This document shows positions 1 through 8,777 of a DNA stretch of 64,000 bases, piece by piece. Under the pieces are notes generated by a model. The model made no database searches. It was not told the DNA's origin and was given only the letters and a program-made list of their open reading frames with translations. The stretch lies in the NCBI RefSeq assembly GCF_021602155.1, contig NZ_BQHY01000001.1:372001-436000 (forward strand), in the 5' to 3' direction. How positions within the stretch are numbered: position 1 is the stretch's first letter; every line of letters begins with the position of its first letter. This DNA is from Pseudomonas parakoreensis (GTDB lineage Bacteria; Pseudomonadota; Gammaproteobacteria; Pseudomonadales; Pseudomonadaceae). The translations under genes and the position numbers were made by a program.

Positions 1-423
1 GACCGAACCTTTGAGCGGAATGTGCGGGTACACCTCGGCGTTGATCAGTGCGATCAGCGCGTCGATCACCACGCGGCGAATGCCGGAGAAACCACGGCTG
101 AGGCTGTTGACCTTGAGCACCATGATCAGCCGCACCAGTTCATCGCTGATCGGCTGACCGACGCCGGCGGCATGCGACAGCACCAGCGAGCGCTGGAGGT
201 TTTCCAGGTCTTCACTGGCGATGCGGGTCGAGGCCAGCAGGCCGAAACCGGTGTTGATGCCGTAGGCGGTACGGTTCTCGACGAGGATCTGCTCGACACA
301 CGCAACGCTGGCCTCGATCTGCGCGGAGGCGCTGTGGTCGAGGGTCAGCTTGACCGGTTGCTGATAAACGTCACGCAGTTGGGCCAGGCTCAATTGGCCG
401 GGAATCAGGTTCAGCGCAGTCAT
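1..423 (-). CDS. hutH2: histidine ammonia-lyase, N-terminal part (cut by window edge)
   Basis: Residues 1-141 of a histidase, the enzyme that deaminates L-histidine to urocanate in the first hut step. The N-terminal region carries the conserved YGINTGFG active-site loop and ends at KGSV, just before the place where the MIO-forming Ala-Ser-Gly triad should lie, so the triad itself cannot be checked. The ATG at 423 follows an AGGAG-like sequence. It lies 116 bp downstream of a second, degenerate histidase gene in the same orientation. From memory of P. fluorescens SBW25, this second copy is the functional one. Confidence 0.93.
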   Translation of the reverse strand, partial: MTALNLIPGQLSLAQLRDVYQQPVKLTLDHSASAQIEASVACVEQILVENRTAYGINTGFGLLASTRIASEDLENLQRSLVLSHAAGVGQPISDELVRLIMVLKVNSLSRGFSGIRRVVIDALIALINAEVYPHIPLKGSV

Positions 424-539
424 TTAAATGCTCCTGTTTAGGCATTGTTATTAACTACCAGTCGCTCCGGAGCATTCCGTTATCCGTCGTTTCTCGTCTT
501 GTGGACGATCCACGCCTTGGCACGCTGGTATGGGTATTG

Positions 540-2063
540 TCAGTGCAGATTCGGTAATACGTTGTGCAGCGAATCCGGGTGTTTCAGAACGCTTGCGGCG
601 GCAGCGATGTCCGGCGCCAGCCAGCGATCCTGATCGTAGGCCGGGACGGTTTCACGCAGCAGGCGCCACGCCCGGTCGGTGCCCGCGCCAAAGCGCTGCG
701 CCTTGAGAAATTCAAAGGCCTGCGCCGCCAGCAGGTACTCGATGGCGAGGATCTGCGTGCAGTTTTCGAGGGCACGGTGCAGCTTCAGCGCAGCGCTGGT
801 GCCCATGCTCAAGTGGTCTTCCTGCAGGCCCGAGGTGACGTAGTTGTCGAGCACCGCCGGTTGCGCAAGTTGGCGGTTCTCGGCACACAGCGAGGCGGCG
901 ACGTATTGCACGATCATCATCCCGGAGTTCACCCCCGGATTGGCCACCAGAAACGCCGGCAGACCGCTGACGTGCGGGTTGACCAGGCGATCAAGGCGAC
1001 GCTCGGCAATCGAGCCGATTTCAGCCATGGCAATCGCCAGCAGATCCGCTGCCATCGCCACTGACTGGCCGTGCGGGTTAGCCTGCGACATCACCCGAAA
1101 GTTGTCCGGCGTGCCCAGCAGCAACGGGTTATCGGTGCAGCCATTGAGTTCGGCTTCCACCTGTTTGATTGCATGTTCGAGTTGATCGCGCGCAGCGCCG
1201 TGCACCTGCGGGATCGAGCGGATGCTCAGTGCATCCTGAGTGCGAATGCCCTTGCTGGTCGCGATCACTTCACTGCCATCGAGTAACGCACGCAAATTGC
1301 TCCCGACCTGCTGCATGCCCGGGTGCGGCTTGAGCGCGATGATCTCGGCGTCGAACGCGGCGATCTGACCGCGCTGGGCTTCGAAGCTCATGGCGCCGAT
1401 CACGTCGGCCCATTGCACCAGGCGCGTCGCATCGGCAATCGCCAGGCAGCTGAGGCCGGTCATGCACGGCGTGCCGTTGACCAGGCACAAACCGTCCTTC
1501 GCGCCGAGCTGCACCGGTTGCAAGCCTTCTTCGGCCAACGCCTGCTGCGCCGAGATGATTTGCCCGCGATAGCTGACATGGCCCACGCCCAGCAGCGCGA
1601 TGCCGATGTGCGCCATGTGCGTCAGGTAACCCACCGAGCCTTGCGCCGGCACCTGCGGGGTGATGCCACGATTGAGCAGCGCCAGCAACGCTTCGACCAC
1701 GCGGCGATGAATACCGGACTTACCATGGCTGTAGTTGTGAATCGCCGCGCAGATGATCGCGCGGGTCTGTTCATCGGGCAGCACCGGGCCGACACCGCAG
1801 GCGTGGCTGAGCAAAGTATTGCGCGAGAGCTGGCTGAGTTGTTCGTCTTTCAACGAGACGTTGGACAAACCACCCAGGCCGGTATTGACGCCATAAGCAC
1901 GCTCGCCGCTTTCGACGATGCGCTGGACGATGCCCTGAGCGTTTTCGATGCGTGCCCAGGTCTCGCCCGACAGTTCCAGTTGCGCGCCGTGACGGGCGAC
2001 GGCGACCACGTCCTGCCAATGCAGGGGGTTGCCGGTGATGATGATTTTTTCAGCCTGGGACAT
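540..2063 (-). CDS. hutH1: histidase-like protein lacking the MIO triad (hutH paralogue)
   Basis: A 507-residue aromatic amino-acid lyase-fold protein, full length for a histidase. The active-site Tyr loop (YGVNTGLG, about residue 57) and the C-terminal QEDHLSMG segment are present. Where histidases read GSVGASGDLAPLAH, this protein reads GSVGYLTHMAH (residues 142-152): the Ala-Ser-Gly that cyclises to the MIO electrophile is absent. The usual QDPYSLR is QDALSIR, so a second catalytic Tyr is replaced by Leu279. The ATG at 2063 is preferred over one at 2075 because GAGG lies just upstream of it. Classical lyase activity is unlikely; the frame is nevertheless intact. Zhang and Rainey reported that one of two SBW25 hutH copies is nonfunctional, which agrees (recalled, not checked). 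Confidence 0.88.
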   Translation of the reverse strand: MSQAEKIIITGNPLHWQDVVAVARHGAQLELSGETWARIENAQGIVQRIVESGERAYGVNTGLGGLSNVSLKDEQLSQLSRNTLLSHACGVGPVLPDEQTRAIICAAIHNYSHGKSGIHRRVVEALLALLNRGITPQVPAQGSVGYLTHMAHIGIALLGVGHVSYRGQIISAQQALAEEGLQPVQLGAKDGLCLVNGTPCMTGLSCLAIADATRLVQWADVIGAMSFEAQRGQIAAFDAEIIALKPHPGMQQVGSNLRALLDGSEVIATSKGIRTQDALSIRSIPQVHGAARDQLEHAIKQVEAELNGCTDNPLLLGTPDNFRVMSQANPHGQSVAMAADLLAIAMAEIGSIAERRLDRLVNPHVSGLPAFLVANPGVNSGMMIVQYVAASLCAENRQLAQPAVLDNYVTSGLQEDHLSMGTSAALKLHRALENCTQILAIEYLLAAQAFEFLKAQRFGAGTDRAWRLLRETVPAYDQDRWLAPDIAAAASVLKHPDSLHNVLPNLH

Positions 2064-2098
2064 CTTCAACCTCATCCAAACATTGATGCAGCTTTACC

Positions 2099-2183
2099 GG
2101 CCTCATCGCTGGCAAGCCAGCTCCCACAGAGTTCTCATTGTTCACTCGATCCCTGTGGGAGCTGGCTTGCCAGCGATGAGGCC
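2099..2183. repeat. REP doublet (REPIN-like), family A
   Basis: Two perfect 31-bp inverted arms (2099-2129 and 2153-2183) separated by 23 bp, each containing GCTGGCAAGCCAGCTCCCAC. It sits between hutV and hutH1 inside the operon, so the transcript would fold into a very long hairpin here. The same arm recurs at about 6.5, 17.3, 25.8 and 39.8 kb. Confidence 0.9.
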
Positions 2184-2207
2184 AGTCAATGCACTGCAAA
2201 ACTCAAA

Positions 2208-3038
2208 TCAAACTACCGCCGCCCGCCGCTGCACGAACCGGTCAACATACTCATCCGCCGGCGAATGCAGGATCTCTCTCGGGGTGCCGACCTGAATCAG
2301 GCGGCCGTCCTTGAGGATCGCGATGCGGTTGCCGATGCGCACGGCCTCGTCGAGGTCGTGGGTAATGAAGACGATGGTTTTGTGCAGGGTCTTTTGCAGC
2401 TCCAGCAACTGGTCCTGCATCTCGGCGCGGATCAGCGGATCGAGCGCACTGAACGCTTCGTCCATCAGGATGATGTCGGTATCTGCCGCCAGTGCCCGGG
2501 CCAGCCCCACACGCTGGCGCATGCCGCCGGAGAGCTGATGCGGGTATTTGTTTTCGTAGCCTTTGAGGCCCACGGTGTTGATCCAGTACAGCGCACGTTC
2601 GGCGCACAGTTGCTTGCTCTCGCCGCGCACTTTCAGGCCGTAGGCGACGTTCTCGATCACGGTCTTGTGCGGCAGTAGGCCGAAGCTCTGGAACACCATG
2701 CTGATCTTGTGCCGGCGAAATTCGCGCAGCGCTTCCATGTCGTATTGCAGGATGTCCACGCCGTCGACCAGGATCGCACCGCTGGTGGGGTCGATCAGAC
2801 GATTGAAGTGGCGCACCAGCGTCGACTTGCCCGAGCCGGACAGCCCCATGATCACGAAGATCTCGCCAGTGCCGATGCTCAGTGACAGGTCATTGACCCC
2901 GACCACGCAACCGGTTTCGTTCAGCACCTGATCCTTGGTCTTGCCCTGGCCAACCATTGCCAGTGCGTCCTTGGCGCGGTTGCCGAAAATCTTGAAGACG
3001 TTTTTGACTTCGATCTTGCTCACGGTTGCGTTGTTCAT
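2208..3038 (-). CDS. hutV: ABC transporter ATP-binding protein, betaine/histidine type
   Basis: A 276-residue ATPase of the ProV/OpuAA class. Walker A GLSGSGKS is at 65-72, the signature LSGGMRQ at 169-175, Walker B LMDEAFSALD at 191-200 and the switch His near 227. Unlike osmotic ProV proteins it ends without tandem CBS domains. The ATG overlaps the stop of the permease gene (ATGA at 3035-3038), so the two are translationally coupled. Its position between hutU and hutH points to histidine uptake at the inner membrane, as for HutXWV of other bacteria; the substrate is inferred from context. Confidence 0.9.
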   Translation of the reverse strand: MNNATVSKIEVKNVFKIFGNRAKDALAMVGQGKTKDQVLNETGCVVGVNDLSLSIGTGEIFVIMGLSGSGKSTLVRHFNRLIDPTSGAILVDGVDILQYDMEALREFRRHKISMVFQSFGLLPHKTVIENVAYGLKVRGESKQLCAERALYWINTVGLKGYENKYPHQLSGGMRQRVGLARALAADTDIILMDEAFSALDPLIRAEMQDQLLELQKTLHKTIVFITHDLDEAVRIGNRIAILKDGRLIQVGTPREILHSPADEYVDRFVQRRAAVV

Positions 3039-3886
3039 TTGCTCACCTCATGCCGTGGCCGACCGTACGCCTGAGTAATGCGGTCGATGACCACTGCGAG
3101 AATCACGATCGCCAGACCGGCTTCGAGGCCGCGTCCGACGTTGAGGGTCTGAATGCCCACCAGTACGTCTTCACCCAGACCTCGGGCGCCGATCATCGAG
3201 GCGATCACCACCATCGACAGGGCCATCATCGTGGTCTGGTTGATCCCGGCCATGATGCTCGGCAGGGCCAGCGGCAGTTGCACACCGAACAGTTGCTGCC
3301 AGCGGTTGGCACCGAAGGCGTTGATCGCCTCCATCACTTCACCATCGACCTGGCGAATGCCCAGATCGGTCAGGCGAATCAACGGCGGCGCGGCATAGAT
3401 CACCGTGGCGAAAATCGCCGGGACCTTGCCCAGGCCGAACAGCATCAGCACCGGAATCAGGTACACGAAGCTGGGCATGGTCTGCATGATGTCGAGCAGC
3501 GGCATCAGCACCGAACGCAGGCGATTGCTGCGCGCCGAGAGAATCCCCAGCGGAATGCCGATCAGCACCGAAATGATCGTCGCGACCATCATCAGCGCCA
3601 GCGTCTGCATGAGTTTGTCCCACAGGCCGACAGCGCCCACCAGGAACAGCAGACCGACGATGACGGCGGTGGTCACGACTTTACGCGTGGCGTGCCAGGC
3701 GACGACGCCAACGATCGCCAGCATCAGCCACCACGGCGCGGCACGCAGCAGGCCTTCGAGGTTGACGATGGCCCACAGCAGCGTGTCCGAGATGTGGCGG
3801 AACACATCACCATAATTGGTGACCAGCGAATCGACCCAACCGTTGACCCAGTCGGCGATGGAAAAGGTAAAGCTTTCGGGAAACAT
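3035..3886 (-). CDS. hutW: ABC transporter permease, betaine/histidine type
   Basis: A 283-residue inner-membrane permease of the ProW/OpuAB family, with several hydrophobic segments (first near residues 55-80) and the family EAA-type loop around VMEAINAFGANRWQQLFGVQ, where it contacts the ATPase. It would form the channel of the HutXWV importer with the products of the flanking genes. A GAGAGCC ribosome-binding sequence precedes the ATG at 3886. The stop overlaps the start of the ATPase gene by four bases. Histidine as substrate is inferred from the operon. Confidence 0.9.
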   Translation of the reverse strand: MFPESFTFSIADWVNGWVDSLVTNYGDVFRHISDTLLWAIVNLEGLLRAAPWWLMLAIVGVVAWHATRKVVTTAVIVGLLFLVGAVGLWDKLMQTLALMMVATIISVLIGIPLGILSARSNRLRSVLMPLLDIMQTMPSFVYLIPVLMLFGLGKVPAIFATVIYAAPPLIRLTDLGIRQVDGEVMEAINAFGANRWQQLFGVQLPLALPSIMAGINQTTMMALSMVVIASMIGARGLGEDVLVGIQTLNVGRGLEAGLAIVILAVVIDRITQAYGRPRHEVSK

Positions 3887-3931
3887 AAGCGGCTCTCAAT
3901 CAGAAATCTCAATCAAGCGATGACGGCATAT

Positions 3932-3961
3932 CTCCCGGCCAGCCTCACGGTTAGCCGGGAG
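3932..3961 (-). other. intercistronic hairpin between hutX and hutW
   Basis: An 8-bp perfect stem (CTCCCGGC / GCCGGGAG) with a 14-nt loop and no T-tract, just after the binding-protein gene. Such hairpins commonly protect the upstream part of the message so that the binding protein is made in excess. The role is inferred. Confidence 0.5.
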
Positions 3962-3969
3962 GTATCGAC

Positions 3970-4938
3970 CTACAGCGCCGCGTCGATTTTCTTGGCTGCG
4001 TCGTCACTGACCCACGCGTGCCAGACCTCAGGATGTTCCTTGAGGAAGATTTTCGCCAGTTTTGGCGACTCGATACGTTCCTTCGCCATGCGGCCCAGGT
4101 TCTGGTTCAGCAGATCAATCGGCAGATTGACTTTTTCCAGCACGGCCACCAGTTCCGGCGCCTGTTCGTGGAAGGTTTTCGACAGACCGACCTTGATGCT
4201 CACGCTCTTGTCGACGCCCGGTTTTTCTTCAAGTTTGACCGCGTCGATCTGGCCCATCAGCGGGGTTGGCGACCAGTAGTAGAACAGGATCGGCTCGCCA
4301 CGCTTGTAGCTCGACAGCACCGCCGCATCCAGCGCCGGGCCGGTGCCCGGACGGAAGTTGGTGTAGCTGTTTTCCAGGCCGTAGCTCTTGAGCATTTCGC
4401 TGTTGTCCAGCTCACAGGTCCAGCCCGCCGGGCAGTTGTAGAAACGGCCCTTGGACGGCTCTTCGGCGTCCTTGAAAATCGTCGCGTATTTGCCCAGATC
4501 AGCAATGTTTTTCAGGTCCGGGGCTTTTGCCTCGATCTTGCGTTTGGCGTCGCCTTCAATCACGTAGCGCGGCACGTACCAGCCTTCGATAGCGCCGACG
4601 ATCGGGGCGCCGACACCGACGACTTTGCCGGCCTTCTCAGCCTTGTTCCAGACTTCGCTGCGACCGACCCACTCTTCGGCGAACACTTGAATGTCGTTGC
4701 TGCTCAAGGCGTTCTCCATGGTGATGGAGTTGCCCGGCAGGCTGTCGGTCTTGCAGTCGTAACCTTTCTCCAGCACCACTTGCAGCACGTCGGTCAGCAA
4801 CATGCCGCTTTCCCAGTTCAGGCCGGCGAATTTCACCGGTTTGCCGGATTCGCACCAGCCGGCCGCCTGGGTGGCGCCGGCACTGGCCAGCAGGCCCATG
4901 GACAGCAGTGTGGTGAGCAGGGTCTTGTTCGATTTCAT
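3970..4938 (-). CDS. hutX: periplasmic substrate-binding protein of the hut ABC transporter
   Basis: A 322-residue OpuAC/ProX-type binding protein with a signal peptide (MKSNKTLLTTLLSMGLLASA, cleavage after ATQAA). The mature protein starts GWCESGKPVKFAGLNW and has the paired acidic and aromatic segments of this family. The ATG at 4938 follows AGGAG; an in-frame extension to 5007 would bury the signal peptide and is rejected. It captures substrate for HutWV. Histidine is the likely ligand given the operon, although the fold belongs to the betaine-binding class, so other quaternary amines cannot be ruled out from sequence. Confidence 0.88.
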   Translation of the reverse strand: MKSNKTLLTTLLSMGLLASAGATQAAGWCESGKPVKFAGLNWESGMLLTDVLQVVLEKGYDCKTDSLPGNSITMENALSSNDIQVFAEEWVGRSEVWNKAEKAGKVVGVGAPIVGAIEGWYVPRYVIEGDAKRKIEAKAPDLKNIADLGKYATIFKDAEEPSKGRFYNCPAGWTCELDNSEMLKSYGLENSYTNFRPGTGPALDAAVLSSYKRGEPILFYYWSPTPLMGQIDAVKLEEKPGVDKSVSIKVGLSKTFHEQAPELVAVLEKVNLPIDLLNQNLGRMAKERIESPKLAKIFLKEHPEVWHAWVSDDAAKKIDAAL

Positions 4939-5007
4939 TATTGCGACGCTCCTAATCATGAATTGGCTTACGGCAGTCAAGAGGCATCCAGCCCTGTCCA
5001 CGTCCAA

Positions 5008-6480
5008 TCAGGCCTGCGCCGCAGCGCGCCCGGCCCCACTTTTTTCAGGTTGTACAGCACTGTTCTGCTCGAGCGGCAAAATCAGTTGATCAGGCACCGA
5101 GCCGTGCCATTTTTTCGCGCACAGGTAATACAGCGCGGCAGGCAGCACCAGGCCGATGATCCAGGAAATATCCACGTCACCGAGGGCAGCCACCAGCGGG
5201 CCGGTGTAGAACTTGGTGGAGATGAACGGCAGCTGCACCAGCACACCGAACACATAGACGCTGATCCCGAGCAGGTTCCAGCGGCCATAGCGACCATTCG
5301 GATCGGCCAGCGCCGGCACGTCATAGCGCTCACGAGTGATGCAGTAGTAGTCGACCAGGTTGATCGCGCTCCATGGCGTGAAGAACGCCAGCAGGAACAG
5401 GATGAACGACTTGAACGCACCGAGGAACGAATGCTGGCCAAGCAGTGCGATCAGGGTCGCCGCACCGACAATCACCAGCACGAACACCAGACGCTGCAGG
5501 CGGGTGACCGTCAAATGCCCACGGAAGCCGCTGATGATCGTGGCGATGCACATGAAGCTGCCGTACGAGTTCAACGTCGAGATGGTGACCTTGCCGAAGG
5601 CGATGCTGAAGTACAGCAGCGCCGCCGTGGCACCGGTGCCGCCCAGCCCGACGATGTAGGCCACTTCATGCCCGGCGAACTGGCCGTTGGCCGACGCCGC
5701 GGCGAATACGCCGAGGACCATCGCCACCTGCGCGCCGATGACCGAACCTGCGCCAGCGGCAAAGAAGGTTTTCACCGAGGAAACCTTGCTCGGCAAGTAA
5801 CGCGAATAGTCCGCCACATACGGGCCGAAGGCGATCTGCCAGGACGCCGCGAGCGACACTGCCAGCAAGAAGCTGCTCCAGCTGAAGTGACGGATCTGCA
5901 ACAGGGCGCCCACATCCACCTGACTCAGCAGGCGGCTGAACAGATACACAAAGGCAATCACGCCAATGACGCTGGCGACACGCCCGATCCAGTGGATCAC
6001 CCGATAACCGAGCACGGTGACCACGACGATGACGCTGGCGAACAGCAGGATGCCAACCGTGTCGCTGACGCCAAACAACTGGCCCAGCGCCTGGCCGGAA
6101 AGCACCGTACCGGTGGCGGTGAAACCCAGGTACATCAGGCACACCAGCACGATCGGGATCGCCGCGCCATACACGCCGAACTGCACCCGGCTGGAAATCA
6201 TCTGCGGCAGGCCAAGCTTCGGCCCTTGCGCCGCGTGCAGCGCCATCACGCCGCCGCCGAGCAGTTGACCGATCAACAGACCGATCAACGACCAGAACAC
6301 ATCACCGCCCAGCACTACGGCCAAGGCCCCGGTAACAATCGCGGTGATTTGCAGATTCGCACCCATCCACAGGGTGAACTGGCTCAACAGACGACCGTGT
6401 CTTTCCGCTTCCGGGATGTAGTCGATCGAACGCCTTTCGATCAACGGTTTGTTACCTGCACGATCGGGGGTTACAGCCAT
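5008..6480 (-). CDS. hutT: NCS1-family (cytosine/purine-type) permease, probable urocanate transporter
   Basis: A 490-residue polytopic membrane protein with about twelve hydrophobic helices and the NCS1 start region (MGANLQITAIVTGALAVVLGGD). NCS1 proteins are cation-coupled symporters of nucleobases and related heterocycles. The position directly behind hutU suggests urocanate or histidine as cargo. From memory, SBW25 has a HutT in this position that is specific for urocanate, a ring-containing acid that suits the family. AGAGG precedes the ATG. A family-A repeat doublet separates it from hutU. Confidence 0.82.
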   Translation of the reverse strand: MAVTPDRAGNKPLIERRSIDYIPEAERHGRLLSQFTLWMGANLQITAIVTGALAVVLGGDVFWSLIGLLIGQLLGGGVMALHAAQGPKLGLPQMISSRVQFGVYGAAIPIVLVCLMYLGFTATGTVLSGQALGQLFGVSDTVGILLFASVIVVVTVLGYRVIHWIGRVASVIGVIAFVYLFSRLLSQVDVGALLQIRHFSWSSFLLAVSLAASWQIAFGPYVADYSRYLPSKVSSVKTFFAAGAGSVIGAQVAMVLGVFAAASANGQFAGHEVAYIVGLGGTGATAALLYFSIAFGKVTISTLNSYGSFMCIATIISGFRGHLTVTRLQRLVFVLVIVGAATLIALLGQHSFLGAFKSFILFLLAFFTPWSAINLVDYYCITRERYDVPALADPNGRYGRWNLLGISVYVFGVLVQLPFISTKFYTGPLVAALGDVDISWIIGLVLPAALYYLCAKKWHGSVPDQLILPLEQNSAVQPEKSGAGRAAAQA

Positions 6481-6533
6481 GATTCAACCTCTGTGGATTG
6501 TTTTGATTGTTCTCTCGGGCCTACTCGAACCCT

Positions 6534-6623
6534 TGTGGGAGCTGGCTTGCCAGCGATGACGTCGGCACCTTCAATATCTATTCCGGCAATGCCACCGCTA
6601 TCGCTGGCAAGCCAGCTCCCACA
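6534..6623. repeat. REP doublet, family A, between hutU and hutT
   Basis: Inverted arms at 6534-6557 and 6600-6623, the same GCTGGCAAGCCAGCTCCCAC sequence as at 2099-2183, with a 42-bp spacer. It is the second such element inside the hut operon. Confidence 0.88.
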
Positions 6624-6633
6624 GGAATCTGTG

Positions 6634-8319
6634 TTACTTGCCGCCGGTAATCATCGGCAGGTTCAGCCCCTGCTCCTTCGCGCAGTCGATGGCGATCTGG
6701 TAGCCGGCATCGGCGTGACGCATGACGCCAGTGGCCGGGTCGTTGTGCAGCACGCGCGCAATACGCTCGGCCGCTTCGTCGGTCCCGTCGCAGACAATCA
6801 CCATGCCCGAGTGCTGCGAGAAGCCCATGCCCACGCCACCACCGTGGTGCAGCGAGACCCAGGTCGCGCCGCTCGCGGTGTTCAGCAGCGCATTGAGCAG
6901 TGGCCAGTCGGAGACAGCGTCGGAACCGTCCTGCATCGATTCGGTTTCGCGGTTCGGGCTGGCGACCGAGCCGGAGTCGAGGTGGTCGCGACCGATCACG
7001 ATCGGTGCCGACAGCTCGCCGCTGCGCACCATTTCGTTGAACGCCAGACCGAGCTTGGCACGCAGGCCCAGGCCGACCCAGCAGATCCGTGCCGGCAGAC
7101 CCTGGAAGCTGATGCGCTCGCGGGCCATGTCCAGCCAGTTGTGCAGGTGCGCGTCGTCCGGGATCAGCTCTTTGACTTTGGCGTCGGTCTTGAAGATGTC
7201 CTGCGGATCACCCGACAGCGCCGCCCAACGGAACGGGCCGATGCCACGGCAGAACAGTGGGCGAATGTAGGCCGGGACGAAGCCCGGGAAGTCGAACGCG
7301 TTTTCCACGCCCTCTTCCTGCGCCATCTGACGGATATTGTTGCCGTAGTCGAAGGTCGGAATGCCTTGCTTCTGGAAGTCCAGCATCGCTTTGACGTGGA
7401 CCGCCATCGATTGCTTGGCGGCTTTGATCACGGCGGCCGGCTCGGTCTTGGCGCGGGCGCGGTACTCGTCCCAGGTCCAGCCCGCCGGCAGGTAGCCGTT
7501 CAGTGGGTCGTGGGCGCTGGTCTGGTCGGTGACCATGTCCGGACGCACGCCGCGCTTGACCAGTTCCGGGAGGATTTCTGCGGCGTTACCCAGCAGGGCG
7601 ATGGAGATCGCTTTGCCTTCGGCGGTGTATTTGGCGATGCGCGCCAGGGCGTCGTCGAGGTCTTTGGCTTGCTCGTCGACATAACGGCTTTTCAGGCGGA
7701 AATCGATGCTCACCTGCTGGCATTCGATGTTCAGCGAGCAGGCACCGGCCAGGGTTGCAGCCAATGGCTGTGCGCCGCCCATGCCGCCCAGACCCGCGGT
7801 CAGGACCCACTTGCCCTTGAGGTTGTCGTTGTAATGCTGGCGACCGGCTTCGACGAAGGTTTCGTAGGTGCCCTGAACGATGCCCTGGCTGCCGATGTAG
7901 ATCCAGCTGCCGGCGGTCATCTGGCCGTACATGGCCAGGCCTTTGGCGTCGAGTTCGTTGAAGTGTTCCCAGCTCGCCCAGTGCGGCACCAGGTTGGAGT
8001 TGGCGATCAATACGCGCGGGGCGTTGCTGTGAGTCTTGAACACGCCGACCGGTTTGCCGGATTGCACCAGCAGGGTTTCGTCGTCGTTCAGATTGGTCAG
8101 GCTTTCGACGATCTTGTCGTAGCACTCCCAGTTACGCGCAGCGCGACCGATACCACCGTAAACCACCAGCTCTTTCGGGTTCTCGGCCACTTCCGGGTCG
8201 AGGTTGTTCATCAGCATGCGCAGCGGCGCTTCGGTCAGCCAGCTCTTGGCGGTCAGCTTGTTGCCGCGTGCAGCGCGGATCTCGACGTCACGGTATTTAG
8301 TAGGTTTTGTGTCAGTCAC
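6634..8319 (-). CDS. hutU: urocanate hydratase
   Basis: A 561-residue NAD-dependent urocanase, the family's usual length. It hydrates urocanate to 4-imidazolone-5-propionate, step two of histidine breakdown, in the cytoplasm. Recognisable blocks are [15 protein letters not shown], the nucleotide-binding [17 protein letters not shown] (near 176) and the C-terminal [19 protein letters not shown]. The start is GTG at 8319 with GAGGAG about 8 nt upstream. It is the first gene of the leftward operon, preceded by a sigma-54-like promoter and a HutC-like operator. Confidence 0.97.
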   Translation of the reverse strand: MTDTKPTKYRDVEIRAARGNKLTAKSWLTEAPLRMLMNNLDPEVAENPKELVVYGGIGRAARNWECYDKIVESLTNLNDDETLLVQSGKPVGVFKTHSNAPRVLIANSNLVPHWASWEHFNELDAKGLAMYGQMTAGSWIYIGSQGIVQGTYETFVEAGRQHYNDNLKGKWVLTAGLGGMGGAQPLAATLAGACSLNIECQQVSIDFRLKSRYVDEQAKDLDDALARIAKYTAEGKAISIALLGNAAEILPELVKRGVRPDMVTDQTSAHDPLNGYLPAGWTWDEYRARAKTEPAAVIKAAKQSMAVHVKAMLDFQKQGIPTFDYGNNIRQMAQEEGVENAFDFPGFVPAYIRPLFCRGIGPFRWAALSGDPQDIFKTDAKVKELIPDDAHLHNWLDMARERISFQGLPARICWVGLGLRAKLGLAFNEMVRSGELSAPIVIGRDHLDSGSVASPNRETESMQDGSDAVSDWPLLNALLNTASGATWVSLHHGGGVGMGFSQHSGMVIVCDGTDEAAERIARVLHNDPATGVMRHADAGYQIAIDCAKEQGLNLPMITGGK

Positions 8320-8368
8320 GAAAAAGACTCCTCAGCGATCAATTCAAACCAACCCTGGCAGTGGGCAA

Positions 8369-8382
8369 GCAGCCTGCGCGCC
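8369..8382 (-). promoter_or_regulatory. probable sigma-54 promoter of the hutU operon
   Basis: On the minus strand the sequence GGCGCGCAGGCTGC has the GG-N10-GC spacing of a -24/-12 element (consensus TGGCACG-N4-TTGC). It would start transcription near 8357, giving a leader of about 38 nt before the hutU GTG. A sigma-54 hutU promoter is known in SBW25. The match at -12 (CTGC) is not perfect. Confidence 0.55.
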
Positions 8383-8438
8383 TCAATGCGCGACAAGCGA
8401 ATCAGTGGACGCTGCGGACTTATACGCATACGTCTTTA

Positions 8439-8452
8439 CTTGTACATACAAG
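8439..8452. promoter_or_regulatory. HutC-type operator upstream of hutU
   Basis: CTTGTACATACAAG is a near-perfect palindrome with TGTA/TACA half sites, typical of GntR/HutC repressors. It lies about 55 bp upstream of the proposed -24 element, and a related perfect palindrome lies between hutC and hutF. Urocanate would release the repressor. Confidence 0.6.
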
Positions 8453-8673
8453 CATATGCAATCAAGCGGCCAACTCACTGAAGAGCCGTTCAAGAAAAAT
8501 CTCGAACAGGGCTACAGAGCGCTGGAAACAAGGGTTGTGGCGCGGATGAAATTTTTTGCAGGGGAGAATTGAGGTCGCGGGGGATCGTTACGAACCCGTG
8601 GCTTTGCGCCACGCTGGGGCGTTCGGTAACAAGTTGGTGCGCTGAGGGAAACAGGAATTGAAATGCAATTGTA

Positions 8674-8753
8674 GTGAGGGGATTTATCCCCGATGGAGCG
8701 CGTAGCGGTCCCAAAAGGTCTGCTGCGCCGCCATCGGGGATAAATCCCCTCAC
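8674..8753. repeat. inverted-repeat doublet, family D (GGGGATTTATCCCC type)
   Basis: Two 23-bp inverted arms (8674-8696 and 8731-8753) around a 34-bp spacer, each with an internal palindrome GGGGATTTATCCCC. It lies between the hutU promoter and the end of hutD and could act as a transcription barrier. This is the only copy of the family in the window. The rest of the 458-bp gap holds the promoter and operator above and no convincing gene. Confidence 0.85.
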
Positions 8754-8777
8754 CACAGGAGTGTTACCAGAGTTGGA

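Noticed and set aside
4018-8481. A very long open frame (1487 codons) on the plus strand across the hut operon
   Set aside because: It is fully antisense to hutX, hutT and hutU, which match known families from end to end; its product is Arg/Gln/His-rich without any family feature, as expected for the shadow frame of high-G+C genes.
8459-8571. A short plus-strand frame between hutU and hutD
   Set aside because: No ribosome-binding site and no recognisable features; it overlaps the regulatory region of hutU.
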